From: Candidatus Bathyarchaeota archaeon
Lineage (GTDB): Archaea; Thermoproteota; Bathyarchaeia; Bathyarchaeales; DTEX01
Direction of reading: 5' to 3'
Assembly: GCA_026414245.1 (NCBI GenBank)
Contig: JAOAJJ010000072.1
Location: forward strand, 1-6,068
DNA: 6,068 nucleotides
Position numbers and translations under genes: made by a program. Of this stretch, positions 5,441 to 6,068 are shown one piece after another; the stretch's first letter is position 1; every line of letters begins with the position of its first letter. The notes below the pieces were generated by a model. The model was given only the letters and a program-made list of their open reading frames with translations, had not been told where the DNA came from and ran no database searches.

Positions 5441-6068
5441 ATGGAGAATGAAGATATCATGTTGGCGTTAAATTTCATCTTAGCCTCATCCTTCCTAGTC
5501 CAGTTAACCGTTGGGATAATTGGGATAATTGTGCCTCTCTCCGCTAAACATATGGGTGCAACCCCGCTGCTTCTAGGTTTCATAGGGGCTGCGGGCGGGT
5601 TAACATACACTTTCATGCCGCTCGTATCCGGGATGCTATCAGATAAATTCAGGAGAAGAACATTCATCATAATCTCAACGCTTCTCTACGGGCTCTCATG
5701 CATATTTTACACGATGGCTGAAGACCCACATATGTTTATCCCGATAAGGGCTCTAGAGTGGTGCTCAATAGCCTTCTTCTGGCCCTCAGCCGAAGCCCTT
5801 TTAGCTGAGCTTAGCGGAAAGAGTATTGATAAAACCCTCGAAAAGTTTAATCTCTCATGGGGTTCAGCCACAATCATAGCTCCAATGATCGGCGGCTTAC
5901 TAGTTAGCGTTCTGGGCGCCAGCTCAAAGATGCCGTTCATCGCCCTATCCACTATTCTATTCACACTGTCCTGCGCATCGATCCTAGTGATAAAAGAGGA
6001 GAAAGAAAAGCCGATAAGCCGAGGTGAACGCGAAGGAGATAGGCGAAAGGAGCTGAGTATGCGGGTTG
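5441..6068 (+). CDS. Major facilitator superfamily (MFS) transporter, N-terminal half, cut by window edge
   Basis: The frame is open for 209 codons from the ATG at 5441 to the right edge. It has about six hydrophobic segments, roughly residues 8-33, 43-63, 73-93, 98-122, 139-158 and 163-184. A charged stretch (KEEKEKPISRGEREGDRRKE) follows, as expected for the long cytoplasmic loop between the two six-helix halves. Between helices 2 and 3 is the MFS motif A, GMLSDKFRRR (64-73), with the conserved Gly, Asp and Arg. RALEWCSIAFFWPSAEALLAE in helix 4 is also typical of the family. It lies in the cytoplasmic membrane as a secondary transporter. The substrate cannot be told from this half. An in-frame TAG at 5426 limits the start to 5441 or 5459. 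It follows the tautomerase by 127 bases, with its own TATA-like box. Confidence 0.9.
   Translation, partial: MENEDIMLALNFILASSFLVQLTVGIIGIIVPLSAKHMGATPLLLGFIGAAGGLTYTFMPLVSGMLSDKFRRRTFIIISTLLYGLSCIFYTMAEDPHMFIPIRALEWCSIAFFWPSAEALLAELSGKSIDKTLEKFNLSWGSATIIAPMIGGLLVSVLGASSKMPFIALSTILFTLSCASILVIKEEKEKPISRGEREGDRRKELSMRV

Noticed and set aside
5401..5964. Minus-strand open frames opposite the MFS gene, and one opposite the tautomerase (5043-5324)
   Set aside because: The plus-strand readings show transporter and tautomerase motifs; the minus-strand products do not resemble any protein.
1..6068. CRISPR array, insertion sequence ends or rRNA
   Set aside because: No regularly spaced repeats, transposase-like frame, terminal inverted repeats or rRNA-like stretch was seen.

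Overview
The window looks like a stretch of an archaeal chromosome, probably from the Thermoproteota/TACK side, although the sequence does not fix the lineage. The best evidence is an initiator tRNA-Met with the A1-U72 pair, the three stacked G-C pairs in the anticodon stem and an encoded CCA end. Supporting signs are GGTG-type ribosome binding sites, TATA-like boxes about 25-40 bases before genes, and TTG and GTG start codons.

Left part (1-3673, minus strand). Four co-directional, closely spaced genes read from right to left: an FGGY carbohydrate kinase, a class II (FucA/AraD-type) aldolase, an NAD-type short-chain dehydrogenase, and the first half of a PurM-like protein that runs off the left edge. 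The first three form a plausible sugar or polyol route: the dehydrogenase makes a ketose, the kinase phosphorylates it, and the aldolase splits it into a triose phosphate and a short aldehyde. No isomerase is visible and the substrate is not identifiable. The kinase gene carries a one-base frameshift near its 3' end. The expected C-terminus lies intact in the -1 frame up to 2130.

Middle (3674-5002). A short divergent promoter region separates the kinase operon from the plus-strand initiator tRNA (3798-3875). About 370 bases of very AT-rich sequence without a gene follow, then a family 2 glycosyltransferase remnant (4247-5002). That remnant has two frame changes and one in-frame TAG, but can still be read almost end to end as one protein of about 250 residues. 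Its base composition is poorer in G+C than the flanks, so this middle part looks like acquired or decaying sequence beside a tRNA gene.

Right part (5003-6068, plus strand). A complete small 4-oxalocrotonate tautomerase-family protein (5125-5313) precedes the N-terminal half of a major facilitator superfamily transporter (from 5441), which is cut by the right edge. Nothing in the window ties these two functionally to the sugar genes. I see no CRISPR array, insertion sequence or clearly new defence or biosynthetic system. The most unusual signals are the two disrupted genes, the isomerase-free sugar cluster and a tautomerase lacking one of the usual active-site arginines.
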